From Bradyrhizobium sp. CCGB12 (GTDB lineage Bacteria > Pseudomonadota > Alphaproteobacteria > Rhizobiales > Xanthobacteraceae): a stretch of DNA of 64,000 nucleotides. The DNA lies in NCBI RefSeq assembly GCF_024199845.1, contig NZ_JANADO010000001.1, positions 3,348,001 to 3,412,000 of the forward strand. Direction: 5' to 3'. How positions within the stretch are numbered: the first letter of the stretch is position 1; every line of letters starts with the position of its first letter. The notes under the pieces are model-generated. The model was not told where the DNA came from. It was given only the letters and a program-made list of their open reading frames with translations, and ran no database searches. A program made the position numbers and the translations under genes. Of this stretch, positions 35,215 through 43,717 are shown in pieces.

Positions 35215-36384
35215 TTACTTCAACGGCTCCAGCACGGAAACGTAGTTGGCGACCGCCGCACCGCCCATGTTGAAGATGCCGCCGAGCTTGGCATTCTTGA
35301 GCTGCATGCCCTCGGGGGCCTGACCCGCAAGCTGCATCGCGGTCATCACATGCATGGAAACGCCGGTGGCGCCGATCGGATGGCCCTTGGCCTTCAGGCC
35401 GCCGGACGGATTGACCGGCAGCTTGCCGTCCTTGAGCGTCCAGCCCTCCTTGATGGCGCGGGCGCCCTGCCCCTTCGGCGTCAGGCCCATGGCTTCGTAC
35501 TCGATCAGCTCGGCGACCGTGAAGCAGTCATGGGTCTCGACGAAGGAGAGATCGGAGAGCTGCACGCCCGCCTTCTCCAATGCACGCTGCCAGGCAATCG
35601 TGCAGCCCTCGAACTGGAGGATGTCGCGCTTGCTCATCGGCAGGAAGTCCTGGGCGTGCGCGGTGGCGCGGAAGCCGATCGACTTGCTCATGGTCTTGGC
35701 GGTCTCGGCGTCGGCCAGCACCAGCGCCGCGGCGCCGTCGGAGACCAGCGAGCAGTCGGTGCGCTTCAGGGGACCGGCGACGTAAGGGTTCTTCTCGCTC
35801 TCGGCGCGGCAGAAATCGAAGCCAAAATCCTTGCGCATCTGGGCGAAGGGATTGGCGACGCCGTTCTTGTGGTTCTTGGCCGCAATCAGCGCCAGGGCAT
35901 CGGACTGGTCGCCGTATTTCTGGAAATAGGAGCTGGCGATCTTGCCGAACACGCCGGCGAAGCCGCCGACCGTCTCGCCGTCCTCCGGCAGATAGGAGGC
36001 CTTGAGCAGGTTCTTGCCGATCTCCGGACCCGGCGTGCGCGTCATCTGCTCGACGCCGACGACCAGCACGATCTTGGCGGCGCCTGCGGCAATCGCGCGC
36101 AGGCCCTGGTGCACGGCGGCCGATCCGGTAGCGCAGGCGTTCTCGACCCGGGTTGCCGGCTTGAAGCGCAGCTTCGGGTCGGCCTGGAGCACCAGCGAAG
36201 CGGTGAAGTCCTGGGGCGAGAAGCCGGCGTTGAAATGGCCGAGCACGATCTCGTCGACGTCGGAGGCCGAAATGCCGGCGTCCGCCAACGCCTCATTAGC
36301 CACGCGGGTGACGAGGCTTTCGACGGTTTCAGTGTCGAACTTGCCGAACGGCGTGTGCGCCCATCCGACGATGCTGGCGGTCAT
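35215..36384 (-). CDS. SCP2-type thiolase (acetyl-CoA acetyltransferase family)
   Basis: 389-residue thiolase. The nucleophilic cysteine is present in RVENACATGSAAV and the histidine in NPSGGLKAKGHPIGATG. The C-terminal catalytic cysteine seen in classical thiolases is absent (LGGIFNMGGAAVANY), as in SCP2-type members. The ETHDCFTVAELIEYEA segment is typical of the group. It is likely to cleave a branched or long 3-ketoacyl-CoA. It is on the same strand as the CoA-transferase cluster but separated from it by the SlyX-like gene and a repeat. Confidence 0.85.
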   Translation of the reverse strand: MTASIVGWAHTPFGKFDTETVESLVTRVANEALADAGISASDVDEIVLGHFNAGFSPQDFTASLVLQADPKLRFKPATRVENACATGSAAVHQGLRAIAAGAAKIVLVVGVEQMTRTPGPEIGKNLLKASYLPEDGETVGGFAGVFGKIASSYFQKYGDQSDALALIAAKNHKNGVANPFAQMRKDFGFDFCRAESEKNPYVAGPLKRTDCSLVSDGAAALVLADAETAKTMSKSIGFRATAHAQDFLPMSKRDILQFEGCTIAWQRALEKAGVQLSDLSFVETHDCFTVAELIEYEAMGLTPKGQGARAIKEGWTLKDGKLPVNPSGGLKAKGHPIGATGVSMHVMTAMQLAGQAPEGMQLKNAKLGGIFNMGGAAVANYVSVLEPLK

Positions 36385-36443
36385 GGTCTTTTCTCCCTAG
36401 GGTCTCTTCCTGAGCTAAGTCTTAGCCCAGGGATGGCAAGACT

Positions 36444-37094
36444 TCACGCCGCTTTCAGGGCCTTGAGTGTGCGCTGGCAGATGGCAGTTATGCCGGCCCA
36501 GTTCCCGGCCCTGATCTCCGCCGTCGGGCACAGCCAGGAACCGCCGACCGCAACCACGTTGGGCTCGGCCAGCCAGGTCGCCGCATTGGCTTCGCCGACC
36601 CCGCCGGTCGGACAGAACCGCACGTTCGGGAACGGACCGCCGAGCGCGCGAAGGCCCTTGATGCCGCCGGCCTGCTCGGCCGGGAAGAATTTTGCGACGT
36701 CGAAGCCGTAGGACAGCGCCATCATCAGCTCGGACGCCGTGGCGATGCCCGGCGCGAATGGCAAGGAGCTGTCGGTTGCGGCTTTGAGGAGATCGGGGGT
36801 CAGGCCCGGGCTGATGCCGAACTTGACGCCGAGCTTCTCGACACGGGTGAAGTCGGCTGGATTGAGGATCGTGCCGATACCAACGCTCGCCTCGGGGACC
36901 TCGGACATCATCGCCCTCGCCGCCTCGATCGCAACGGGGGTGCGCAGGGTCACCTCCAGCGTGCGGACGCCGCCGGCGACCAGCGCGCGCGCCAGCGGCA
37001 CGGCATCCTGGATACGCTCGATGGTGAGGACGGGAATAACGGTCGCGTCCCTGAACAGCGCGACGAGGTGGTTCTGTTGGGCGGCTGTGGTCAT
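36444..37094 (-). CDS. eda: 2-dehydro-3-deoxy-phosphogluconate (KDPG/KHG) aldolase
   Basis: 216-residue class I aldolase that splits KDPG to pyruvate and glyceraldehyde 3-phosphate. The VIPVLTIERIQDAVPLARALVAGG and GGVRTLEVTLRTP segments are diagnostic, and the Schiff-base lysine lies in FDVAKFFPAEQAGG. It is the last gene of a seven-gene minus-strand operon after the KDG kinase, which makes its substrate. The ATG at 37094 begins the protein at MTTAAQQNHL. Confidence 0.92.
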   Translation of the reverse strand: MTTAAQQNHLVALFRDATVIPVLTIERIQDAVPLARALVAGGVRTLEVTLRTPVAIEAARAMMSEVPEASVGIGTILNPADFTRVEKLGVKFGISPGLTPDLLKAATDSSLPFAPGIATASELMMALSYGFDVAKFFPAEQAGGIKGLRALGGPFPNVRFCPTGGVGEANAATWLAEPNVVAVGGSWLCPTAEIRAGNWAGITAICQRTLKALKAA

Positions 37095-37122
37095 CTCGTG
37101 GATCTTATCTTGGATCTTCGTT

Positions 37123-38106
37123 TCACTTGGTCGCCTGGCGCGTAGTCGCCGGCCGGTGCCGCTTCTTCGGCGGCATGGCATAGCCCGGAATGATGGCGCC
37201 GGGATAGCAGATCACGAGGCTGGCAAGACGATGCCCGGCCTGCGCGGCCTCGACCGGATCCGAGCCGGCGAGCCGGGCCGCGATATAGGCCGCGGCAAAG
37301 CTGTCGCCGGCCGCCGTGGTATCAACGACGGGCTTGGTCATTGGTTCGGCGCGGATCTCGCTGGTCCCGCCGGGAAAGCGTAGCAGGCTCACCGGCTCGG
37401 CCAGCCGGAACACCAGCTCAGGGCTCGGGATGCGCGCCATCAGCTGCTCGTGGCTCTCGCCGGGATAGAGCGCGAGCAGGTCCTCGGTCGAGGTCAGCAC
37501 GATGTCGGCGGCCGCGAAGGCGGCGGCGAACACCTCGCGCGCGACATCGCGATCCGGCCAGCCTCGTGCGCGAAAATTGGTGTCGAACACGAAGCGGGTA
37601 CCGAGCAGGCGCGCGCGCTTGATCGCGGCGAACAGGCGCTCGCGTCCGGGCGCGTCGTAGATCGAGAGCGTGATCGCGGAGAGGTAGACGATGTCGTAGC
37701 TCATCAGCGAGTTGAGCAGCTCGTCGGTCTCCGGCAGATTCATCAGCTGGCGCGCCGCCGCGCTGTCGCGCCAGTGGAAGAACTGGCGCTCGCCCTTGGC
37801 ATCCAGCTGGATCATGTAGAGGCCGGGCAGCTTGCCCGGCAGCCGTACGACGCGCCTGGTGCCGACGCCCTCGGCATTCCAGGCCGCGATCATCTCATCG
37901 CTGAGGCCGTCGTCGCCAAGCGCGGTGAGATAGTCGACCTTGACCTCGAGCCGCGCGAGATACACCGCCGTATTGAGGGTGTCACCGCCGAAGCCGCGCG
38001 AGTAAAGCCCGCCAGCCTGCCCGCCGGACTGCCCGGCAGATTGCCCGCCTTGGGCCTGCCGGAGCTCGACCATGCATTCGCCGATGCAAGCAACGCTCGC
38101 CATCAT
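37123..38106 (-). CDS. kdgK: 2-dehydro-3-deoxygluconokinase (PfkB family)
   Basis: 327-residue ribokinase-fold sugar kinase. The start MMASVACIGECMVELRQ and RGFGGDTLNTAVYLARL are typical KdgK. The catalytic C-terminal motif is DTTAAGDSFAAAY, with the base Asp in AAGD. It phosphorylates KDG (or KDGal) to the aldolase substrate. Between residues 19 and 33 is a Gly/Gln-rich insertion encoded by three imperfect 12-bp repeats (38008-38052) that is not usual in the family. It lies 28 bp upstream of the aldolase gene. Confidence 0.9.
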   Translation of the reverse strand: MMASVACIGECMVELRQAQGGQSAGQSGGQAGGLYSRGFGGDTLNTAVYLARLEVKVDYLTALGDDGLSDEMIAAWNAEGVGTRRVVRLPGKLPGLYMIQLDAKGERQFFHWRDSAAARQLMNLPETDELLNSLMSYDIVYLSAITLSIYDAPGRERLFAAIKRARLLGTRFVFDTNFRARGWPDRDVAREVFAAAFAAADIVLTSTEDLLALYPGESHEQLMARIPSPELVFRLAEPVSLLRFPGGTSEIRAEPMTKPVVDTTAAGDSFAAAYIAARLAGSDPVEAAQAGHRLASLVICYPGAIIPGYAMPPKKRHRPATTRQATK

Positions 38107-38126
38107 TTGACCCGCTCAGTCAGAGA

Positions 38127-39113
38127 TCAGGCGACGAAATTGCCGCCGAGCTCGTCTTCGATATGAATGCGGATGATGTCGTCGAAATTCTTCTCGGCAG
38201 TGGTGAAGCCGAGCTCGAGCGACCGCTTTGCATTGAAATTGCGCGGCCAGCCGCCGACGATTCCGACGATGAAGGGATCCGGCTCGCGCTTGATGCGTGC
38301 GGCGACCTTCTCGCCCGCGACGCGCTTCAAGGCAGCGATCTGCTCGCCGACCGTGGCCGACAGGCCCGGCATGGTCAGATTGCGGCGCGGGCCGACGGTC
38401 GCGAGATCCATGGTGCCGGCGTGGAGCAGGAAGCCGACGGCGGAGCGCGGCGTGGCGTGCCAGTGGCGGACGTCCTCGGACACCGGGAGGATCGCCTCCT
38501 TGCCGGCCAGCGGCTCGCGCAGGATGTTGGAGAAGAAACCCGATGCCGCCTTGTTGGGCAGGCCCGGGCGGATGCAGATGGTCGGCAGGCGGATGCCGAT
38601 GCCGTCGAGGAAACCGCGGCGCGAATAATCGGCGAGCAGCAATTCGCCGATCGCCTTCTGGGTGCCGTAGCTGAGCAGCGGGGTGTGGAAGAATTCGTCA
38701 CCGATCGCATCGGGGAACGGCGCGCCGAATACCGCGATCGAGGAGGTGAAGACCACGCGTGGCTTGTAGCCGCCGCCGACGAGCCTGATCGCATCGAGCA
38801 GCATCCGCGTGCCGTCGAGATTGATGCGATAGCCCTTGTCGAAATCGAGCTCGGCTTCCCCCGAGACGATGGCCGCGAGGTGGAAGATCACGTCGGGGCG
38901 GCCGGCGATCAGCTTCTCGGCAGCGCCCGGCACAGCGAAATCGCCCGAAGCGGTCTCGACGGCAAAACCGGCCTTCTCCGGCTTCTTGGGTTCGACCACG
39001 TCATGCATGGTCAGCTTGGTGATGTCGCTCTTGCCGAGTCGACCGTCGCGCAGCAGCCGTTCACAGAGTTTGCGGCCGACCATGCCGGCGGCGCCCAGAA
39101 CCAGAATGTGCAA
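38127..39113 (-). CDS. extended SDR, D-erythronate dehydrogenase (DenD)-like
   Basis: 328-residue NAD-dependent extended short-chain dehydrogenase. The Rossmann GAAGMVGRKL motif, the SSIAVFGAPFPDAI segment and the YGTQKAIGELL active site (Tyr-x3-Lys) are present, as in DenD, which oxidises the C2 hydroxyl of D-erythronate. Start is a TTG at 39113 behind AAGGAG, which gives MHILVLGAAG. It is in the operon between permease and kinase genes. The OtnK/OtnI partners of known erythronate pathways are absent, so the real substrate may differ. Confidence 0.8.
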   Translation of the reverse strand: MHILVLGAAGMVGRKLCERLLRDGRLGKSDITKLTMHDVVEPKKPEKAGFAVETASGDFAVPGAAEKLIAGRPDVIFHLAAIVSGEAELDFDKGYRINLDGTRMLLDAIRLVGGGYKPRVVFTSSIAVFGAPFPDAIGDEFFHTPLLSYGTQKAIGELLLADYSRRGFLDGIGIRLPTICIRPGLPNKAASGFFSNILREPLAGKEAILPVSEDVRHWHATPRSAVGFLLHAGTMDLATVGPRRNLTMPGLSATVGEQIAALKRVAGEKVAARIKREPDPFIVGIVGGWPRNFNAKRSLELGFTTAEKNFDDIIRIHIEDELGGNFVA

Positions 39114-39183
39114 GAGCCTACTCCTTCTTACTTATTGGCCGGAGCGCACCGCTCCTGGTGCGCTCTCAAGGCAGGCCCCGCGA

Positions 39184-40059
39184 TCACTCCTTCACGGCGC
39201 CGGTCATCGCCGACACATAGTACTCCACGAAGAAGGAATAAAGGATAACTACAGGGACCGAGCCGGTCAGGGCCGCCGCCATCAGCGCGCCCCAATGGTA
39301 GACGTCGCCGCTGACGAGCTCGGTGATGGCGCCGACGGGAATCGTCTTGTTCTCCGACGAGGAGATGAAGGTCAGCGCGTAGATGAACTCGTTCCAGGAC
39401 AACGTGAAGGCGAAGATACCGGCCGAGATCACCCCCGGGAGCGACAGCGGCAGCGTGATCTTGACCAGGATCTGAAGCCGCGTCGCCCCGTCGATCAGCG
39501 CGCATTCCTCGAGCTCGTAGGGAATGGTGCGGAAATAGCCCATCAGGAGCCAGGTGCAGAACGGGATCAGGAAGGTCGGATAGGTTAGGATCAGCGCCAG
39601 ATTGCCATCGAACAGGCCGAGCTGGAACACGATCGCCGCCAGCGGAATGAACAGGATCGAGGGCGGCACGAGATAGCCGAGGAAGATCGCAAGGCCGACA
39701 TAGCGCGAACCCTTGTAGCGGAGACGTTCGATCGCATAGGCGGCGCAGACGCTGGCAAACAGCGAGATGAAGGTGGAGGACACCGAGACGATCACGGTGT
39801 TCCACATCCAGAGCGGATAGTCGGTTTCGACGATCAGCTTCTTGATGTGCTCCAGCGTCGGATGCACGATCCAGAACGGATTGTACTTCTCGTAGTCGTA
39901 CATTTCCGCGTCCGGCTTGAACGTCGCGACCGCCATCCAGTAGAACGGGAACAGCAGGAAGAAGATGATCAGGCCGAGCGGAAGGTAGACGCGCAAGAAC
40001 TTCCGCGGGAAGCTCTCGAGGTAGTCCATTCCGACGCTTTGGTCGTCTGCGGTCGTCAT
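39184..40059 (-). CDS. sugar ABC transporter permease (MalG type)
   Basis: 291-residue inner-membrane permease of the carbohydrate CUT1 family. Six helices are apparent, and the cytoplasmic EAA loop is EECALIDGATRLQILVKITLPLSLPG. It starts 2 bp after the stop of the partner permease and works with it as a heterodimer. Confidence 0.9.
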   Translation of the reverse strand: MTTADDQSVGMDYLESFPRKFLRVYLPLGLIIFFLLFPFYWMAVATFKPDAEMYDYEKYNPFWIVHPTLEHIKKLIVETDYPLWMWNTVIVSVSSTFISLFASVCAAYAIERLRYKGSRYVGLAIFLGYLVPPSILFIPLAAIVFQLGLFDGNLALILTYPTFLIPFCTWLLMGYFRTIPYELEECALIDGATRLQILVKITLPLSLPGVISAGIFAFTLSWNEFIYALTFISSSENKTIPVGAITELVSGDVYHWGALMAAALTGSVPVVILYSFFVEYYVSAMTGAVKE

Positions 40060-40061
40060 GG

Positions 40062-41009
40062 TCAGTCCCTCCCGCCCTGCTGCCAGCGAGAGCGCTGAAG
40101 CCCGAAAAAGCTGAGCAGGATCGCCGCGACCAGGAACGGAATCATCGCATTCGAGATCGCCGCGCCCTCGCCGAGATTGCCGCCGGTGATGGCCCGCTGG
40201 AACGACAGCGTCGCCATCAGATGGGTGGCGTTGATCGGCCCGCCCCGCGTGATGGTGTAGATCAGCTGGAAGTCGGTGAACGTCATCAGCACCGAGAAGG
40301 TCATCACGACCGCGATGATCGGCGACAGCATCGGCAGCGTGATGTGGCGGAAGCGCTGCATGTTGGTGGCGCCATCGAGATTGGCGGCCTCATAGAGCGA
40401 GGGCGAGATGGTCTGAAGGCCCGCCAGCAGCGTGATCGCCACGAAAGGCACGCCCCGCCAGATGTTGGCGGCGATGACCGACCAGCGTGCATTCCAGGGG
40501 TCGCCGAGGAAGTCGATGTACTGCGTGATCAGGCCGGCCTTCATCAGCACCCAGGAGATGATCGAGAACTGGCTGTCATAGATCCACCAGAACGCGATCG
40601 CGGAGAGCACCGTCGGCACCACGAAAGGCAGCAGCACGATCGCACGGATCATCGACTTGAACGGCAGCCGCTCGTTGAGCAACAGCGCCAGGTAAAGTCC
40701 GATCGCGAATTTCACGACGCTCGCGAACACCGTGTAGAAGATGGTGTTGAACACCGACAGCCAGAACACGGAGTCCTTGGACAGCGAGATGAAGTTCTGG
40801 AAGCCGATGTAGCGGCCCGCCCCGCCGATCTTGGTGTCGGTCATGCCGAGCCAGAAGCCAAGCGCCAAGGGATAGGCCAGAAACAGGATCAGAATGGCGA
40901 TCGCAGGCACCATGAACATCGCGCCGAGAAAATTCCGGCTTTCGAATGCTCTGGTCCACAGGCTACTGCGCTTGACCTGCGCCGCAGTGGACTCGGCCAT
41001 GACTGCCAT
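40062..41009 (-). CDS. sugar ABC transporter permease (MalF type)
   Basis: 315-residue CUT1 permease. The N-terminal helix (FMVPAIAILILFLAYPLALGFWLGM) and the EAA loop (YEAANLDGATNMQRFRHITLPMLSP) are clear. It lies between the binding protein and the MalG-type permease on the same strand. The ATG at 41009 or 41000 may be used. Confidence 0.9.
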   Translation of the reverse strand: MAVMAESTAAQVKRSSLWTRAFESRNFLGAMFMVPAIAILILFLAYPLALGFWLGMTDTKIGGAGRYIGFQNFISLSKDSVFWLSVFNTIFYTVFASVVKFAIGLYLALLLNERLPFKSMIRAIVLLPFVVPTVLSAIAFWWIYDSQFSIISWVLMKAGLITQYIDFLGDPWNARWSVIAANIWRGVPFVAITLLAGLQTISPSLYEAANLDGATNMQRFRHITLPMLSPIIAVVMTFSVLMTFTDFQLIYTITRGGPINATHLMATLSFQRAITGGNLGEGAAISNAMIPFLVAAILLSFFGLQRSRWQQGGRD

Positions 41010-41075
41010 GTCGGATTCCCCTCTACGAAAAGTCGCGGCGTCCGGTGAACCGGACGCCGCGGGGATTGGAGCTGA

Positions 41076-42389
41076 TCAGACCTGGTAGTAGCGCTTGGCG
41101 CGCTCGGCGGCGCGCGATGCCGCCTGCTTCGGCGTTGCCGAGCCCGAGGCTGCCTCGGCGAACATGTCGACGACGACGAAGTCGCCCATCACGGCCGCGG
41201 AGGCATAACCGAGATCGCCGGCGAAGCCGTTGTCGCGGCAGCGCTTCAGGCAGTCACGGTACGGGGTGATCTTCGGGTCCGACGTCCAGACCGGGTTTTC
41301 GTTGTAGGCCGGGAGCGGCGGCGAGACGTAGCCGTTGGAGGCAACCTCCCAGGCGTCGTAATTCTCCTTGTCCATCATGAACTTGATGTATTCCTTGACC
41401 GCCTTCGGATACTTCGAGTGCTTGTAGCCGTAATAGACGAGCACGTTCTGCTGCTCGGTCGACACGCCCACGGGACCGATCGGCATCGGCGCGTGGTTCA
41501 TGTCCTTGGCGATCTCCTGCTGCTTCGGATCGGTCGAGTTCTTGCCGACCGTCCAGATCGAGATGCCGTTCAGGGTGAGGCTGAGCTCGCCGTTCAGGAA
41601 CGCCTTGTTGTTGTTGGAGTCGTTCCAGGACAACACGCCGGGGATGAAGGTCTCATAGAGCTGCTTGACGTATTCGAGCGCGGCGATCGTCTCGGGCGAG
41701 TCGATCACGACCTCGTTCTTCTCGTTGACGACCTTGCCGCCGAACGCCCACAGCGCCCACTGGCACCAGCCGTTGGCATCGCCCGTGGCGTGACCGAGCG
41801 CAAAGCCGGGCGGCGTGTTGTTCTTCTTCAGCGCCTGGCAGAGCTTGAGGAAGCCGGCGGTGTCCTTCGGGAACTCCTCGAAGCCGGCGGCTTTCACATG
41901 GCTGATGCGGTAGTTCAGGCAGCCACCGGTCGCGCCTTGGGGAATCGCGATCCAGCCATTGCCCTTCTTGCCGTACTTCTCGGCGACCGGATACCAGCCG
42001 CCATACTGGGCGCCGAGATATTGGGCGACGTCGGTCACGTCGATCAGCTTCTCCGGGAATTTGTGGGGATCATCGAGCGTGCCGATGATGAGGTCGGGAC
42101 CGGCGCCGACATTGGCGGCGACCGCCGCCTTCGGACGAATGTCCTCCCAGCTCTCGGCCTCGAGCTTGACCTTGACGCCGGTCTTCTCAGAGAACTTCTT
42201 GGTCTGCTCGGCGAACTTATCGAACTCGGCCTGAATGAACTGCTTCCAGCGCAGCACGCGGATGGACGCGTTCGGCTCGGGCGTGTTGGTCCACTCCGCC
42301 GCGCGCACCGGGACGATGCCCGGGCCGGCCAGCAGCGCTGCGCCGCCGAGGCCCGCCTTGAGCACACTACGCCTGTCGAAATCGCTCAT
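41076..42389 (-). CDS. sugar ABC transporter substrate-binding protein, Tat-exported
   Basis: 437-residue family 1 solute-binding protein. The N-terminus DRRSVLKAGLGGAALLAGPGIVPVRAA is a twin-arginine signal with the RR motif, so it folds before export, perhaps around a bound cofactor or partner. Its mature region begins EWTNTPEPNASIRVLRW. It precedes the two permeases and follows the ATPase gene. Ligand unknown; a mono- or disaccharide or sugar acid is likely from the catabolic genes. Confidence 0.9.
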   Translation of the reverse strand: MSDFDRRSVLKAGLGGAALLAGPGIVPVRAAEWTNTPEPNASIRVLRWKQFIQAEFDKFAEQTKKFSEKTGVKVKLEAESWEDIRPKAAVAANVGAGPDLIIGTLDDPHKFPEKLIDVTDVAQYLGAQYGGWYPVAEKYGKKGNGWIAIPQGATGGCLNYRISHVKAAGFEEFPKDTAGFLKLCQALKKNNTPPGFALGHATGDANGWCQWALWAFGGKVVNEKNEVVIDSPETIAALEYVKQLYETFIPGVLSWNDSNNNKAFLNGELSLTLNGISIWTVGKNSTDPKQQEIAKDMNHAPMPIGPVGVSTEQQNVLVYYGYKHSKYPKAVKEYIKFMMDKENYDAWEVASNGYVSPPLPAYNENPVWTSDPKITPYRDCLKRCRDNGFAGDLGYASAAVMGDFVVVDMFAEAASGSATPKQAASRAAERAKRYYQV

Positions 42390-42446
42390 CAGTTCTCTCC
42401 CTAATTTTATATTTGTATTGGGTAGTTTTTACTTCAGTAAGCGTCG

Positions 42447-43508
42447 CTACATGCGCTTGCCTGTCGCCTCGTCGAACAGGTGCACCAGTGACGGGTCGGG
42501 CTTCAGCCGCACCTTGTCGCCCGGGTTGAACTGGTGGCGCTCGCGGAAGACCGCGACGACCTGTTCGCCGCCGATCTTGGCGAACACCTGCGTCTCCGAG
42601 CCCGTCGGCTCGACCACGATGATCTCGGCCTCGGCCCCGTCATCGGCGATGGTGAAATGCTCAGGCCGCACGCCGTAGACGGCGGGACGGCCGTCGGACC
42701 CTGCCGGCGCATTCTTGAGCGGCAGCTTGACGCCGTTCGGCCCCTCGAAGGTCGCAACGCCGTTGACGCGCACATGGCCCTTGAGGAAGTTCATGGCGGG
42801 CGAGCCGATAAAGCCGGCGACGAACTGGTTGTCGGGCCTGTCGTAGAGCTCGAGCGGCGTGCCCATCTGCTCGACGATGCCGTCATGCATCACGACAATC
42901 TTGTCGGCCATGGTCATGGCCTCGATCTGGTCGTGGGTGACGTAGACGGTCGTGGTCTTCAGCCGCTGATGCAGCTCCTTGATCTCGGTGCGCATGGCGA
43001 CGCGCAGCTTGGCATCGAGGTTCGACAAGGGCTCGTCGAACAGGAAGACCTGCGGATCGCGGACGATGGCGCGGCCCATGGCGACGCGCTGACGCTGGCC
43101 GCCCGAGAGCTGGCGCGGATAACGATCGAGCAGCGGCGACAGTGCCAGGATCTCGGCGGCCCGCTTGACGCGCTTGTTGATCTCGTCGGAGCCGGCATTC
43201 CGCAGCTTCAGCGAGAAACCCATGTTGTCGGCAACGGTCATGTGCGGATAGAGCGCGTAGTTCTGGAATACCATGGCAATGTCCCGCTCCTTGGGCTGGA
43301 CATTGTTGACGACGCGGTCGCCGATCGAGATCGTGCCGGAGGTGATGTTCTCGAGACCGGCGAGCATGCGCAGAAGCGTCGACTTGCCGCAGCCGGAGGG
43401 ACCAACCAGGACGACGAACTGACCGTCCTCGATCGGTACCGTCACGCCGTGCAGGACTTCAAAATTGCCGAACGATTTTCGCACGTCGCGGATTTGCACA
43501 GACGACAT
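42447..43508 (-). CDS. sugar ABC transporter ATP-binding protein (UgpC/MalK type)
   Basis: 353-residue ATPase with a C-terminal TOBE/regulatory domain. Walker A is GPSGCGKST, the Q-loop is VFQNYALYPHMTVADN, the signature is LSGGQRQRVAM, Walker B is FLFDEPLSNLD and the switch is VTHDQIEAM. It is the first gene of the operon that runs to the aldolase at 36444. The promoter lies in the 209-bp lacI intergenic region, which holds the LacI-type operator at 43662. Confidence 0.92.
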   Translation of the reverse strand: MSSVQIRDVRKSFGNFEVLHGVTVPIEDGQFVVLVGPSGCGKSTLLRMLAGLENITSGTISIGDRVVNNVQPKERDIAMVFQNYALYPHMTVADNMGFSLKLRNAGSDEINKRVKRAAEILALSPLLDRYPRQLSGGQRQRVAMGRAIVRDPQVFLFDEPLSNLDAKLRVAMRTEIKELHQRLKTTTVYVTHDQIEAMTMADKIVVMHDGIVEQMGTPLELYDRPDNQFVAGFIGSPAMNFLKGHVRVNGVATFEGPNGVKLPLKNAPAGSDGRPAVYGVRPEHFTIADDGAEAEIIVVEPTGSETQVFAKIGGEQVVAVFRERHQFNPGDKVRLKPDPSLVHLFDEATGKRM

Positions 43509-43661
43509 CTAGCTCCCTCCTCGAAAGTCCACGGACGCCTCTTAGCGCCGCGACCGTCCTGCTTGTTCTTGTCGGACTTCACCGAACGAAGCCCGATCTT
43601 AGCGGGCGACATTGTCGGCAGTTTGTGCGGTTTTGGCAATTTGTCTTTGGTTAGTCTGTGC

Positions 43662-43675
43662 TGGTAGCGCTGTCA
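43662..43675. promoter_or_regulatory. LacI-type operator 1
   Basis: TGGTAGCGCTGTCA has the central AGCGCT of LacI/GalR-family operators and the outer TG...CA pairs. It matches the site at 44790-44803 at 11 of 14 positions. It lies 43 bp before the lacI start and 154 bp before the ABC ATPase start, in the shared divergent promoter region, so it is a likely autoregulatory and operon-controlling site. Confidence 0.65.
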
Positions 43676-43717
43676 ACGTTCCTTTGTTTGCGACGGTGAC
43701 TGTGATAAGAGCAACAA

